Part shown: in pieces, positions 44,920-57,369 of the stretch | How the letters are laid out: each line of letters opens with the position of its first letter | Position numbering within the stretch: position 1 is the first letter of the stretch | NCBI GenBank assembly: GCA_039654915.1 | Contig: CM077596.1 | Coordinates: 53,876,501-53,940,500 of the forward strand | Source of the DNA: Aquilaria yunnanensis | Taxonomy: Eukaryota; Streptophyta; Magnoliopsida; Malvales; Thymelaeaceae | Direction of reading: 5' to 3' | Length of the DNA: 64,000 bases | Made by a program: the position numbers and the translations under genes | The notes under the pieces: generated by a model | What the model was told of the DNA's origin: nothing | What the model saw: the letters and a program-made list of their open reading frames with translations, nothing else | Databases searched by the model: none

Positions 44920-46599
44920 AATTGATTACCTATTGTGTTCTAGTAGTTTAGTTCTTGTTAATCTTTCATGAACTCAAGTACTAACAAAATTAATTCTTGG
45001 GTTATAGTAGTTAAAATCTTTAGTTTAAGAATGTCTAATTTCTCAAAGATAACATTAATCCAATTGTTACCCAGAACACTTACTCCAACTTGTACTATAG
45101 CTCAAGATAACAATATTGTGATAGTGTTGTGCAATAGTTCATTCACCTTCATAGCAAGTAGCTTCAAAACATTAGCAATCCAACATTTTTTCACATAACA
45201 TAAGTCTGGACCTTAACATAACTTCACATGAACAATGCTAGAGCTTAAGTACACTGATTCCACTATACTTAACAAAAATACTAGCACAAGTTATACTATC
45301 TCTGGTTAAGGTTAAGCTCTAGGTGCAATACGTTATGGAACCAAACAATGAGCATCAATGATTCTAGAACACTTCAAAAATAGCTCTAGAACCTCAAGTG
45401 CCCATTGCACAACATGCTTGCCTATATGAGAAAGACATTGTTAGAAAACTCAATCACTTATACCTGATGGTTTAATTACTAAACATGATTCAACAGTTAC
45501 CTGAAACAATAAAATAAAAGACTTGTACAACAAGGTCACTGACTTCACTTCTTCCCCTTCCTCTGCAAGATGAAACAATAGTGGGTGTCTCCATGAAGGA
45601 ACTCAATAAAGGGTAGGGGCTATAAAGGAATCTGAGTTCAAGACAAGTTAGTAAATAGAACAAAATTAACATTATAAGACCATAATCCAATGTAACAATA
45701 AGACTTACAAAAATAAAAAAATTTAATACAATTGATTATAACCTAAAAAGTTCTCAATACAAGTAACTCATTAACTTACATTATTAAGCTCTAGGAACAT
45801 CTTAGCTTGGCCTAGCTATGTCTTTTGTTACTTGTAAATAGTTAGTATGCTAGCATCCCAGCCTAATATCTCAACAATCAATCAATACAATCCTTCTTCA
45901 ATTAGGAATGGATCATATCATTTAATCCATCTTAGCCCCCAACTACTTTAATCCACAAGTAATATAACCAATTTTCAATCTGATAGCCATTTCCTAGCAA
46001 TATCAATATATTAAGGTAGAGTAACCCCTTATCAATAGAGTAAACCTCAATATCCTAGAAATGCAATGGAAATGGTTCCAATAGCAAGCATGCCACACAG
46101 TGGTGCCTTTGGAAGCAAGATTCCACCTTCACTTAGGTAACCCAACTAACTGTTCCTCTTTCTATATTTTATGTCAAGCTTAAAGCTCAAATTATATGTT
46201 GAAATAGTGGTCAATAGGGAAAGGGAAAAGATCTGCCTGAATTGCATGGTTTAGGTGCAATTAGGGTTTAACCCTTTTGAGTCCTTAAACTATTTGTATA
46301 GCACATTTCAGTCCTAATCTCTCGTATGCTCTCATCTAAGGAAGTACAATTATGTTACTCTCAATCTGAATGTTATAAGTCTGTCTTTACTTTGGCTTTT
46401 AACCACTATGACTTAGTCTATGTTCTTTTACACTTGAGGGCACACTAAGTCCATAAATCTTTAATTCACACCCCAAATTTGCAAAAAATTTTCATTCACA
46501 AATATCCAAACCTTCCTCTTGGTATTCAATTCATAATAGAGAACCCAATTTAAAACAATAGCTCACTTGATAAAACACAAAATTTTGGTGTGTGTTACA
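44920..46599 (-). repeat. Element H 5' LTR, second segment
   Basis: AT-rich sequence continuing from 12731 after B is removed. No ORF or RNA gene was seen. The proposed end (46599) is where the plus strand reads GTGTGTTACA, that is TGTAACAC on the minus strand. This would give an LTR of about 1.9 kb. The limit is a guess because the partner LTR lies outside the window. Confidence 0.4.
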
Positions 46600-46771
46600 T
46601 CTCCTACACTATTGGCTATGGAATCAAAATCCATTTATTACACATGTGTTATATGAAATCATGATGCTTACAGGACCATAAGACAAATGAACAAGTGTGA
46701 GGTTTAATTTGTACCTATAATGATGTGTCTGCACAACCATGTTATAACATACTCACAATTTATACAAGAAG
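46600..46771. other. Unassigned AT-rich sequence between H and J
   Basis: 172 bp with no recognisable coding, terminal-repeat or RNA signal. It could be the rest of H's LTR or old flanking DNA. Confidence 0.5.
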
Positions 46772-47446
46772 TGTTGGATTTATGAGCACAAGACTTACAC
46801 ATAAATGAAATAATGAACTAGAGTTATATAATAAGCTTCAAATACTCATAGAGGTTAATTTATTTGCATAAATGATACTAGAAGTGACATTTATGCTAGC
46901 AGTTAAGTGAACAGGTTAATGTGGCATAAAGGTGCGACACATTATTGCCAAATTTGACCATAAGAGTATGGAAAGTGTTATTTACATGTCAAAAAATTAA
47001 TAAGATAGTTATGCACCAAAATCATGTGTTTTGGAATGAGAAATGTGCCACTTTTGTAGGAGAGTGGATGGTATTGTGTTGAAAGCGGATAGTTATTTTG
47101 ATAACCAACAATGAACATTCTAAATAACCACCATAGTGTATTGGGGGCTAGCCAAAAAATTGTGGCTCCCTCTAAAGAAAAAAATACCATAGAACACACC
47201 AAGAATAGATGGCAAAATACCATTTTTGGTTTGTTTCATTTTGTTGAAGATTCAGTAAAGATGGTTGTAAACAAGTGCTTGCTTTTGCTCGAAATTAAGT
47301 TGATTGTGAGTATAATTTTTTGTGGATGTTTGTTTTACTCTCCTAACCTAATTTCTAGCATCAAGGGCATGCTCAACAAAATTGGAACCCAGAGTACACT
47401 TCTGTGTTCCTAAACTTATTAGATGGTTTTTATGTTAAACCCTACA
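46772..47446 (+). repeat. 5' LTR of element J
   Basis: 675 bp, TGTTGGATTT to AACCCTACA, with the primer site one base further on. It aligns with 55004-55520 until the CACTA break. Confidence 0.85.
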
Positions 47447-47447
47447 A

Positions 47448-47459
47448 TGATATCAGAGC
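47448..47459 (+). other. Primer binding site of element J
   Basis: TGATATCAGAGC, one base from the initiator-Met-type TGGTATCAGAGC. Confidence 0.8.
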
Positions 47460-48098
47460 ATACGTTACTTGATTTGCATGTTATTGTGCTATAATTGTGA
47501 GGAATCACATGTTTTTTTGTCATCTCTTGTTGATCTAGTTTAATTCTTGCATGAGAAAATCAATTCTGACCATATGGTATGCAATTTGTCATTTCCAGAT
47601 AGATTTAGCATTTTGATGCAAAATGAAGTAAATTAGCTTCAAAACTTACATGTTCTTGCTAGATTTTGTTAATCTAGGTTGAATTTATGATGTTTTGATA
47701 GATTATTTCCTTTTACATATGAATATGCTGTAATGTGCATATTTTGCATGTTTTTGCTTGAACTTGTGTTTTTGGTTGGAATAGGCAAATCGTGGTTGTG
47801 TTCATGTACCTATGCACGTATGCTACCTAGTTTCACTTAAAACATGCTGGAATATGTCAAAGTGTGTTAAGATGCTATTTTTGAGGTGAATTGTCATGTT
47901 TAGTACTCTTATAAATCCAGTAGGCATTGAAATGGATAGAATTGAATAATATGGATATATTAATGTCAAATGAATTTTATTGCAAAGGCTTTACCTTACT
48001 TTTGGTTTGTTTTGCATAATTATACCATGTTATTCTATTTTATACTTAGTAAATGTCTAGTTGTAATGTATGTTTGCTTGTATGGTACACAATTAGAT

Positions 48099-48910
48099 CT
48101 TTTAGAAATAGCAAATGCTACAAAGGGCATTATTGTCGAGTTGAATAAGGACCATAAGCTTGATTATGATAAGTACACCATATGGAAGCAAAAGATCCAA
48201 TTTGTTCTTATGGAACAAGATGTTGATGAGGCCATAACCAAAGTGGTTAAGGAGCCTACTAGTGGTGCTTCTAGAAGAGTGTATGAGCCCTTTAAGGAAA
48301 AAGACACCTTGGCATGCATCACTTTGCTTAGTGCTATTGTTGATGATATTATGGTGGAATTCTCAATGATTTCTAGTGTCGAAGCCATATGTGATGTGGT
48401 CAAAGCAAAGTAAGAGGCTATTACTTTATAGAAATAAAGGGCATTAATTCTAAGGTTTGAAAATTATGCCTAGAGATCGAAGCACAACATGAGCACCCAT
48501 TTAAAGGAGATGTCCTAAATCATTGTATGCTTGAAATCTTTTGGCCATACTCTCATTGATGAACATCAAGCACAAACATTGATTCATTCCCTTCCTGATG
48601 ATGAGTTTCACACTACAATGTTGAAATCAAGACTTTTGATGATATTGCATGACTTTTGCTTTTAGAAGCAAAAGTCATGGATATCAAAAAGGCTTCTTCA
48701 ACTGCTTATATGGCTACAACTTCTTTTTCCATTAGGAAGAAGAATAAGAACTAGAATGAGAAGAAAAAAGCTGACTTCAATAAAAGGGAAGGATCATTGG
48801 ATGAGAAGTTTAGAAAGAAGGAAAAATATAAGGCAAAGGACAAGAACAAAGTGAAATGATTTTGTTGTGGCCAAAAGGGACACTTCACCCAAGAATGCAA
48901 AGACCTTAAC
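48099..48910 (+). pseudogene. Element J gag remnant with zinc knuckle
   Basis: An open segment from about 48099 to 48413 encodes a copia-type Gag start (LDYDKYTIWKQKIQFVLMEQD, then LACITLLSAIVDDIM). Decay follows with several stops and frame changes. A CCHC knuckle survives at about 48860-48900 (FCCGQKGHFTQEC). No intact protein is possible. Confidence 0.75.
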
Positions 48911-49349
48911 ATAGATAACATTTCTACTGCACAAGTGTATGTTTTGTCATGCGCTTTTATTCTAGAATCTAAGTTTTTGTGGGTTATGTTTTCAGGTGCC
49001 ACTAATTTATGCAATTTTGCAAGCTTCCAAAGGGAACAAGGAGTGTTTATGTTGGAAACAATGTAAATTTGGAAGTAAAAAGAATAGGAACTTGTAGGGT
49101 TCCTTTAAACATTGAAAGACTTTGGTTATTGTGGATTGTTAATATGTACCCATGATACAAAGAAACTTGATCTCTGTGTGTTGTTTATTGCAATTTGAAC
49201 TTAGCTTGAATTCCCATGGTGTATGTACTTGGCATTTCATATGGCAGTGACATCTTGTGTTCTTATTCTATGCATTATGGTTTTTTTACATTCAATAGAA
49301 TTTCTAGTAATTGTGATTCAAGTAGCTGTCATATGATCTAATCTAATGA

Positions 49350-50290
49350 GGAAAATATTTGGCACACTAAGTTGGGAGACATAGGCCAAGATTGGATGAA
49401 CAAACTAGCCAAAGGTAGCCTGCTTAGTCCACTATTAAGAGGGTCCTCCCAACTTATGAGTTTTTACCTTGAGGGCAAAGCAACAAGACAACCTTTTGGG
49501 AAAGCATCATGAAATGGGAACCCTTTGCAACTAGTTCATTTTGACATTTGTGGTCTCTTGAGTGTTGAATCTAGAAAAAGGTTTAGATACTTTTTCACAT
49601 TCATGGACGATTGTATAAGATACACCCTATCTAGCTCCTTAAGTACAAAAATAAAACATTAAAGTGCTTTGAGGCATATGTTGCTTTTGTGGAGAATCAA
49701 TTAGATAAAGCAATCAAGTCTTTGAAGATCAATTGGGGTGGTTAGTATTTTTCCAATGAAATTAGAAAATTCTATGTAAGAAAGAGAATCACTACGCAAT
49801 TGACTATAAGAGATGCTCCTCAACAAAATGGAGTGGTTAAGAGAAAGAATAGAACTCTCATGAACATGATGAGATGTATGATGGCTAACAACATTGACAT
49901 ATCCTTTTAGGGAGATGCCTTGCTCACCCTGTTTATGTGTTGTATAAAGTGCCATCTAAATCTATTGAGAGTATGCTCTATGAGTTATGGTTTGGTAGAA
50001 AATCAGATCTAGGCCACTTAAGGCCTTGGGGCTATGCTACCTATGTCTGTAACCCAAATCATAAGCTTGGCAAACTAGGGCCAAGAAAGTGGAAATGTGG
50101 TTTCCTTTGATATTTTGAACACTTAAAAGGTTATGTGTTTTGTGATTTGGAGCATAAAGGACATCCTAGTGAGTTTTAGCTAATGGATGCAACTTTCCTG
50201 GGGAATGAGTTTCCTAAAAAAGAAAATGCCAAAAATAAAATTTTTTTAGAAGAAATTTAAGTTTCTGAACTAACTAGCATAGGTGTTATG
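49350..50290 (+). pseudogene. Element J integrase remnant
   Basis: Plus-strand segments include FLDDCIRYTL near 49600 and APQQNGVVKRKNRTLMNM near 49810-49865. The latter is the copia integrase PQQNGVAERKNRT motif with the catalytic Glu position read as Lys. Downstream, ATYVCNPNHKLGKLGPR near 50035-50085 is the usual post-integrase segment. Stops throughout. D2 interrupts the polyprotein at 50327. Confidence 0.75.
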
Positions 50291-50326
50291 TTAGTGTTGT
50301 CTATTCCTAGTGGGACTGGGATTGGG

Positions 50327-51813
50327 TGTTACCCACTCTGGGGTAGTCCAGTTATGGTGCCAAAACTGTGCATTTAGACTCCCAGGATTGGTAATGTTCT
50401 GTAGGCCATCAGAACACTACCCTTAGTGTGCATACCCAAGTGGCCCTCTTGGGCACTATGTAAATACATGCATATTGGTCCAACCATCACACACATATTC
50501 ACATTTCATGCACACCATGGCAGCAAAGAAGGAAAACACTAGCACAAGTCTTAGTTTTGGCTTCCACACATTAGGCAATGTAACCATCATTAAAACCTGC
50601 ATCCAAAGACACTAAAACAAAAAAAAAACACAATGCATATATACAAGATATAGCAACCAAATGCGGCAGCCAAACACAAACAACAAACACATGAAATGTG
50701 GCAGCAACATATACCATAGGTTAGTCCATAAAACACATAATAAACATAACCAAAACACTATGGCAGCCCTCCTCAAGCTAATTCTTGGCCGTAGGAGGAT
50801 TTTTACAGTAGTTAGTACTAACTTTTGGGCCCTAGAAACCCAGAAATTTGCTGCCATCACTGTGCACTTCACACTAGGTCACAAAACCTTCAGTAAGTGT
50901 ACTCCCCTCAATAAGCTTGGTTCATCAAGCTCATGGCTCTCTTCCAAGCTTAGCCATAGCTCCATGGATGTTTGAAAATACAGAAAACAACCCATGAGAG
51001 CAAGAAAACCCTTACCTTGATGGGTATGCTGAAATTGGAGCTTGATCCTAGGTGCACTCAAGCAATAGCACCAAATAGCTTCCAATTGTGCTTCCTTGAC
51101 TTCAATTGCAAGTATTTTTGAGTTTGAAGGTATGGTGGCTATGGAGGAAGTGTGGAGGAGAGGGCTGGCTTTGTTTTGCTGGTGGAGGCCAAAATTTAGA
51201 GAGAAAAGGTGGTCTTGACTACTTAAATAGTCAAAGTACACTAAACACACTTAAGTAGTCTTAACCTTGTCTTATGTCATTTTCCTTGCTACAAGACTAT
51301 GGTTTCTTAGTCTTAATCTCTTGGCCCACATTTGAACATCCTTATCTTCCTTTAGCAGCCCTCCTTATGTGGGATAACCCCACAAAGCTTCCATTTGACT
51401 TAAGTCATAGACATACACATCTTAAGGCCTACATTAGAACACTTAGGTCCTTTATGCCTTTTTGTGTTTTCTTTGTCCTTAGTTGTCTTCCATAAGCAAT
51501 TTGGTCCTCCAATAGCACTTTCATACCATTCATATCCTTCTCATAACTCTCCAAATCTCTTTTGTGAAAGTTTTGCAATTGAGTACCCGAATTTCCAAAA
51601 CCTTACAAAAAAGTCCATAGGTTGCTTGACAAACAAGCAATCCTTAAGGCTTTTCTTGGGGACCAAGTTACCAACTTGGAACACTTTTAAGGAGGTGTTG
51701 ATCATGCCTTTTACCCCCCACACTTTAAACACTATGGTGAGAATTACACAATATAATGGTTTTTTAGCCATTATGACGCACTTGTAATTCTCCCATTTTA
51801 TGAGGTGGTAACA
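50327..51813 (-). mobile_element. D2: internally deleted, inverted copy of orphan LTR D1
   Basis: 1487 bp bounded by TGTTACCC and GGTAACA and flanked by TTGGG (50322-50326 and 51814-51818). Read on the minus strand it matches D1 at both ends, with few differences. About 995 bp of D1 (between about 22795 and 23790) is absent, and the junction falls at ATTGCCT, present at both edges of the missing segment in D1. Since each copy has its own 5-bp duplication, they are independent insertions. Confidence 0.85.
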
Positions 51814-51818
51814 TTGGG

Positions 51819-53560
51819 CATATTAGAACTATAGATGTTCCAGTGATTTATAGTCACTAAGCTCATTATATGGGGGATGTGAATGATGATTTCAGTCGTG
51901 TGACTGGCCATAAAGAAGTCTAAAATTATGGGGAAGAGTTACGTGAAAATGCACACATTGAACCTTCAAATCTTCAATTGTGTAATTCAAACCACCAAGT
52001 GAATGTTAGATTTTGGATCATTCAAAGGCTATTTTGAGTACAGTTGACATTGATGAACCCAAGAGTGTGAATGAAGCTCTTAGTACTTAAAAATGGATGG
52101 TTGCAATAAGGGATAAATTGGATTCTATGGAAGCTAATAAGGTTTAATACCGTATGGATTTGCCTCAAGGCTGAAAGGCCATTGAGAACAAGTGGGTTCT
52201 CAAAATTATGAGGAATGTGGATGGTACCTTTGAGAGGTATAAGGCATGGTTAGTTACCAAGGAATACACAAAAAAATAGGGTGTATATTAGAATAACACC
52301 TTCACACTTATTGTGAAGTTCAATTCAATCAGATTGATAGTAGTCATTGTCACACATCTTGACATAAAATTGTATTGAATGGATGCAAAAGATAGCCTTC
52401 CTTAATGGTGATTTGAGGAAAAAATCTACATGAAATAACCTTAAGGTTTTGTTGTAGATGGCAAGAAGATAACTTGTCTTAGCTTAAGAAGTCCATTTAT
52501 GGGTTGAAGCAAGCTTCAAGAAAATGGTACTTGAAGTTTATCATGCAATCTTAAACATTGGTTTCAAGATGTTGCATGAAGACCTTAGTGTTTATGTCTT
52601 GAATTTCAAGAACAAATTTGTTTTGATGCCTTTATATGTTGATGATATCTTGTTGGCTATTAAGGATTTGAATTACTTGTTAACCATTAAAGAATGGTTA
52701 TCTTGCACTTGTAATATGAAGAATTTAAAGGAAGCATCTTTACATCATTGGAGTTAAGATTCTAAGAGATAAAGATACGTAGTTGTTGACGTTGTCATAA
52801 GAACCTTATATAGATAAGATTCTTGAACTATTTAACATGAGTAACTTAGCACCCATGAACACTTTGATTGCTCGTAGCTCAATGATTGGTAAGCACATGT
52901 GTCTGCAAAATTCAAATGAAAATGAAGAGATGGAAAAGTTTTCTTACCTAAATACCATTGAAAGTATGCTATGTGCCATATTTGAACAAGGACAAACATT
53001 AGCCAAATGGTAGGGTTTTTGGCTCATTATTCATCTAGTATTGGTCCTTAACATTGGAGGTGTGTGAAGAGGGTCTTGAGATACATTAATGGTATCAAAG
53101 ACTATTGGCTTTATTACCAAGGTGGTAACTTGCAAATACAAGGAAACACTGATGCTAATTGAGGATAAGATAAGGATGATTACAAGTTTACATCTGGTTA
53201 CCCTATCATGTGAAAAAATGGTGCTATCTCATGAAGAAGGAAGAAACAAACTTTTATATTAGAGGCTAAATTTGTGGCTAGATCAGCTGCTATGTGAGAG
53301 GCATTGTGACTTGGTTGTTTCCTTAATCACTTAGGTTTTGTAAGACCTAAGATTTGGCCAATAACCATGCATTGTAATAGTATCATAACATTGGCTTATA
53401 CAAAAGATTCAAAGCATCATGGAAAAACTAAGTATAGAGGCATAAAATATAACTTTGTTATAGATGCAATTGAGAACGGTTAAGTCAAAATGGCATACAT
53501 ACCTATTGGAAAAATGGTGGTGAACCCTTTTACAAATTTGTGCCACTAACTATCTTTTCT
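51819..53560 (+). pseudogene. Element J RT and RNase H remnants
   Basis: Resumes after D2. Readable segments: KWMVAIRDKLDSMEANKV near 52090-52145 and ENKWVLKIMRNVDGTFERYKA near 52185-52245. LYVDDILL with the RT YVDD sits at 52635-52646, and RNase H-like GNTDAN...DKDDYKFTSGY near 53140-53200 and AKFVARSAA near 53265. Numerous stops and frameshifts. Confidence 0.75.
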
Positions 53561-53569
53561 TAACATGTG

Positions 53570-55003
53570 AAAGAAATGGGTCTCCATAGGTTGTACTTTT
53601 ATTTTATGACTTCATTGTTGTCTTCTAAAGTATCAGTGTATGACACTTGGGTTGAGTTTCATAGAGAAATTCAATTGATTTGTTTATTATACATCTTGCA
53701 TACTAATTTTATCAAAATAAAGGAAATTAAGTTATGTTAAATATATATGAAAGAGATTAGTTCTCTCACATGAACAATCAATTTCTATTTTTTTGTGTAG
53801 GAATGGAAATAAGGCCAATTAAGTGAATGGGTATAGACTCTTTTGGTAAGGGTTGAAGAATACTTATTCAAGTGGAAGTCACAAAACTAACCATGTCACA
53901 TAGCCATGTAACCAACCACGTGATAACCAATCAAGATGAGGTAATGTTGATTTACCAACCATATATGACCACAAATATATTGAAAATGACATATGTGGGA
54001 AAAATTCTCTTGATTAAGGACTTGTGTTAACCAATGTGTTTGATTAACTTGGCCTGATGATGAAGTGTGAACACAAACTCCTAGTTCTTCATTTTCGAGT
54101 AGGAGAATGTGGTGTTTAACTCTAGTGGAAGAATTTTCTAGGAGAAACACACATGAAAGACATCATTCCTTATGGGGGTAAATCATTTGATGTATGCACA
54201 CTACCATGTGACCAAAATGAAGAAAACAAGAGTGTTATTGCTTATCCTCCAGTGTGTGAGTTTCTTTGGTCATTGCTTCTAGTGACTATTGATATTTGAT
54301 GATTTTGAGCTATTGCATTTATTTTGATGGGTAGTAATCAATGGTCATGAATGATGTGGTCTAGAGAACCTCGATTGTATAAATATGTAATTTGAGTTGC
54401 TAGATAGTCAATGCAAAAGGAAAAGACTTTGTAAGATACAAATGTCATTCATACTTTGAAATCATGGCCATGTATATTATTTACTATAATATGTTCAAGT
54501 ATGAAATGACTTGAAAGCAACAAGTGCACTTAGTGTTTGGTACATTCATGGTGTTGAAATGTGTTTCAACTCATAAAAGGGATTAAATGCAACCAAGCTA
54601 TGTAACAACATGTCTTGGGGCAAGATAGTCACATTTGAATGATCGGATGATCTTTTAACATATGATATAACTATGCGATTATCACTGGTTCTTATCCTTA
54701 ACAAGTTTAAGGATGGATCTTGATTAAGATTCATGATGTGTCATGAATGCTTATGGGCTGAGGGAAAGAATTTTTAATATAGACTTAACCATTACATGAT
54801 TAGATGAACATAATCAAGTACCCCAAGGTCACATGACCTACTTGTACATATGTTTATTGAAACAAATAATTTGACTAGAATGTGTTGTTGTATTGGCATT
54901 AAGTATGTCTTGTGCAAGTGGAAGTTGATGGATTCCCATGGACATGAGGCCTTAAGTGTACAAGTACAAACATAATATTAATTTATTCTAGTACGAGCAG
55001 GAG
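53570..55003 (+). other. Element J 3' non-coding region
   Basis: About 1.4 kb between the RNase H remnant and the 3' LTR, unusually long for a copia element. Only short non-conserved ORFs and no RNA gene were seen. It could include an unrecognised small insertion. The bases before the LTR (CGAGCAGGAG) may be the polypurine tract. Confidence 0.55.
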
Positions 55004-55520
55004 TGTTGGATTTATGAGCATAAGTGCATGCATATAAATGATATAATGCACAAGAATTACTTAATAAATTCTACATACTCATGAAGGTTCATTTAGATAC
55101 ACAAATGACATTAGGAGTGACATTTGTGCTTACAGTTAAGTGAACAGGTTGATGTGGCATAAAGATGTGGCACATCATTTTCAAATTGGACTATAAGAGT
55201 ATGATATGTATTATTTAAGTGACAACTCATTAATAAGGTACTTATGCACACAATTTTATGTTTTTGGAGTGAAAAATGCATCACTTTTGTAAGAGAGTGG
55301 GTGGTTATTGTGATAGAAGTGGGTAGTTATTCTGATAACTACCCATGAAATTTCCAAATTTCTACCTATAGCCTAGTGGGAGCCAACCACAAAATTGGAA
55401 CTCTCTCCTTAGCAACATAAACCATAGAACACACCAAGAACAACATGAAAAACACCATTTCTGATATGGTTTCATTTGCTTCAATATTCAGCAATGAAGG
55501 TCATGAACATTTGCTTGCTT
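55004..55520 (+). repeat. 3' LTR of element J, truncated by CACTA insertion
   Basis: 517 bp aligned with the start of 46772-47446. It ends where CACTACAACG begins at 55521, at a point where the 5' LTR continues without interruption (GCTTGCTTTTGC). Confidence 0.85.
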
Positions 55521-57369
55521 CACTACAACGAAACTAGGTTTTTGTGATGAATTAGGATTATAAATCAAGTGGTCAAGAGGCTCCTTGTTGGCTATTTGGT
55601 CAGCAAAAAATGTGGTTGGAATTCTAATAAGAGGGACCAACTAGCCAGTGACCAGCTGAGTTTCAGTCACAAAGGCCAGTCACTAGGCAATCGGTCATCG
55701 GTCAATATAGTGACTAACCTAGTGACCAACTTTATTCAATCACCAAAAATTTTCTGTCACCTTCCTCTTGTAAATATATGCTCCTCTTCGTTCTTTTGTT
55801 TTCTCTGTACATCTTGTTCACTCTTCTTGTTTTCTATCTTTCTCTGCTAATCCCCTTTGTTTGAGAAGAGAAGAAATGTTTTCTAGAGATTGATTGTTCG
55901 TAGCTAGAGATACAAAATTTTTTTATAATTTTATGTTCAAATAGATGTTAATGTATATATGTAATAGTGTTACATTACATTCAAACCGTAGAGTGCCCAT
56001 CGATGATTGCTATTATCATGAGAAATATTAAGGATGTACGATTATTTTGATGATCTAAAGTCTTCATATGCTTAATATTTTTTTATGTTCAGTAATCATG
56101 GATTGTCCAAGTTGGATAGTTACAAAATGTGTAAGTTATTTTGTACTACAATTATATCTATGATTTGTCTAAACGGTGAATAAGTTTCAGTGTTATGGAT
56201 CCTTATTCCTTATAAGCTTGTTTTGAGATTCATTTCTCAAAATTGTATATCTTAAGGAACTGAGGGGAATTGCTATCGAAATTTATATATGATAGTTAGA
56301 CAAATCACAACACCAAAGTATGGGTTGACTTGTATATTTCTGAATAGGCTAGGACCATTTCCTTTAGAGAATGTAGGATGGCATGCTTGTTAGCACATTA
56401 TAAAAAAAATGAGAAATTTGTTTAGTGATTGTATATACTGTTTTGGTAAGAAAGCAATATGGATGATGGGCATGGTTAGATGTGCAAGCAATTACTAGAA
56501 GATGGATACATGAATCCAAAATTCATAAATGATGTAAAGCAATTTCTATATGTTATATGTGATAGTGAAACATATATAATTAAATGTCCATGTTAATGGT
56601 GCCATAGTAGATATTATCGAGTACAAAATGATGTTGGAGAGCATTTTGGTCGATTTGGATTCTTGGCTAATTATTATTCGTGGTATTGTCATGGTGAGAA
56701 ATATAATATGGGAACCCAAAATTTTTGTAATTGAGATACATCAAATTCTTCATCATTGAGAACAAATTTAGGAATTTATAATGGCGTACACAACAATAGA
56801 AGTAAGCATGAGCAAATGGTGATTGATTCAATAAGATTGATATTGGATAATATTCCATATACTAGAATAGATATGAATGTAGTTAATGAGGGGGATACAG
56901 ATTAGGAGGGTGATGTATTTAACAATGAAAGGCAAAATGATTGTGGTAATGCATTTTAACTTCAATTTGTTTGGAACATGAAATTCCAAATCTGAGCACA
57001 CAAAAATTTTATCATTTAGTTAGTGATGCTACAACACGTCCATAGGAATGATGTAGGTAACATACATAATTGTCAATAGTGTGCCAGTTATTAAGGTGAA
57101 GAGTTAATTTAATATGTCTGATGCTTGCTTCAATAAGGTCATATCCCCTGTTAAAAAATGAGTCTAGAAGATGAATGGTTGCCGAAAACATTATATGACT
57201 CGAAGCAAATGATGAAAGGGTTAGATCTACCATATTTGAAAATAAATATATGTCCAAAGAATTGTATGCTCTTTTTATAGTGAGAATGCATAGTTGATAT
57301 ATTTTATAATTTATGGCTAGTGTAGGTATAAAAAAGAGACAATGAATAGAGGTAAAAAGAAATGCATAC
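55521..57369 (+). mobile_element. Element K: CACTA (En/Spm-like) DNA transposon, left part
   Basis: It begins with the canonical terminus CACTACAACGAAAC. Within the next 230 bp there are many short subterminal repeats of the GTGAC(C/T)A / GTCAC type (about 55635-55760), typical of CACTA transposase-binding regions. Two TNP2-type coding remnants follow. Gypsy element E interrupts it at 57370, and the right terminus lies outside the window. It is inserted in J's 3' LTR. Confidence 0.85.
56501..57300 (+). pseudogene. CACTA TNP2-type transposase remnant
   Basis: Near 56501-56700 the plus strand encodes GYMNPKFINDVKQFLYV, then KCPC-stop-WCHSRYY, VGEHFGRFGFLANYYSW and a terminal HGE. This is the CPC..C/H..GF..Y..W..HGE layout of the transposase-associated domain. 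At 57169-57270, DEWLPKTLYDSKQMMKGLDL and ICPKNCMLF match the LP..Y..K....L.L.Y..I..C...C.L region of TNP2. Several stops are present; the remainder is displaced by E. Confidence 0.8.

Larger units (their letters stand above)
1..46599 (-). mobile_element. Element H: old, heavily interrupted Ty3/gypsy retrotransposon (outermost nest)
   Basis: Minus-strand gypsy pieces become contiguous once A (with its CTTAG duplication) and B (with its ATTGG duplication) are removed: protease/zinc-knuckle (1-875), gag (11453-12340), a primer site and the 5' LTR (12467-12731 plus 44920 onward). The protease resembles that of element E, so a chromovirus-like lineage is likely. RT, integrase and the 3' LTR would lie left of the window. 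The right limit at 46599 is tentative: there the minus strand begins TGTAACAC, a plausible LTR start, but no partner LTR or duplication is visible to confirm it. Confidence 0.6.
46772..55520 (+). mobile_element. Element J: ancient, decayed Ty1/copia retrotransposon
   Basis: The left LTR (46772-47446) and a truncated right LTR (55004-55520) share the start TGTTGGATTTATGAGCA and about 80% identity by eye. The primer site TGATATCAGAGC (47448-47459) follows the left LTR and sets plus orientation. Gag, integrase, RT and RNase H remnants follow in copia order, all with many stops. D2 is inserted at 50327-51813, and CACTA element K cuts the right LTR at 55521. Left flank is AGAAG; no right duplication is visible. 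Confidence 0.88.
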
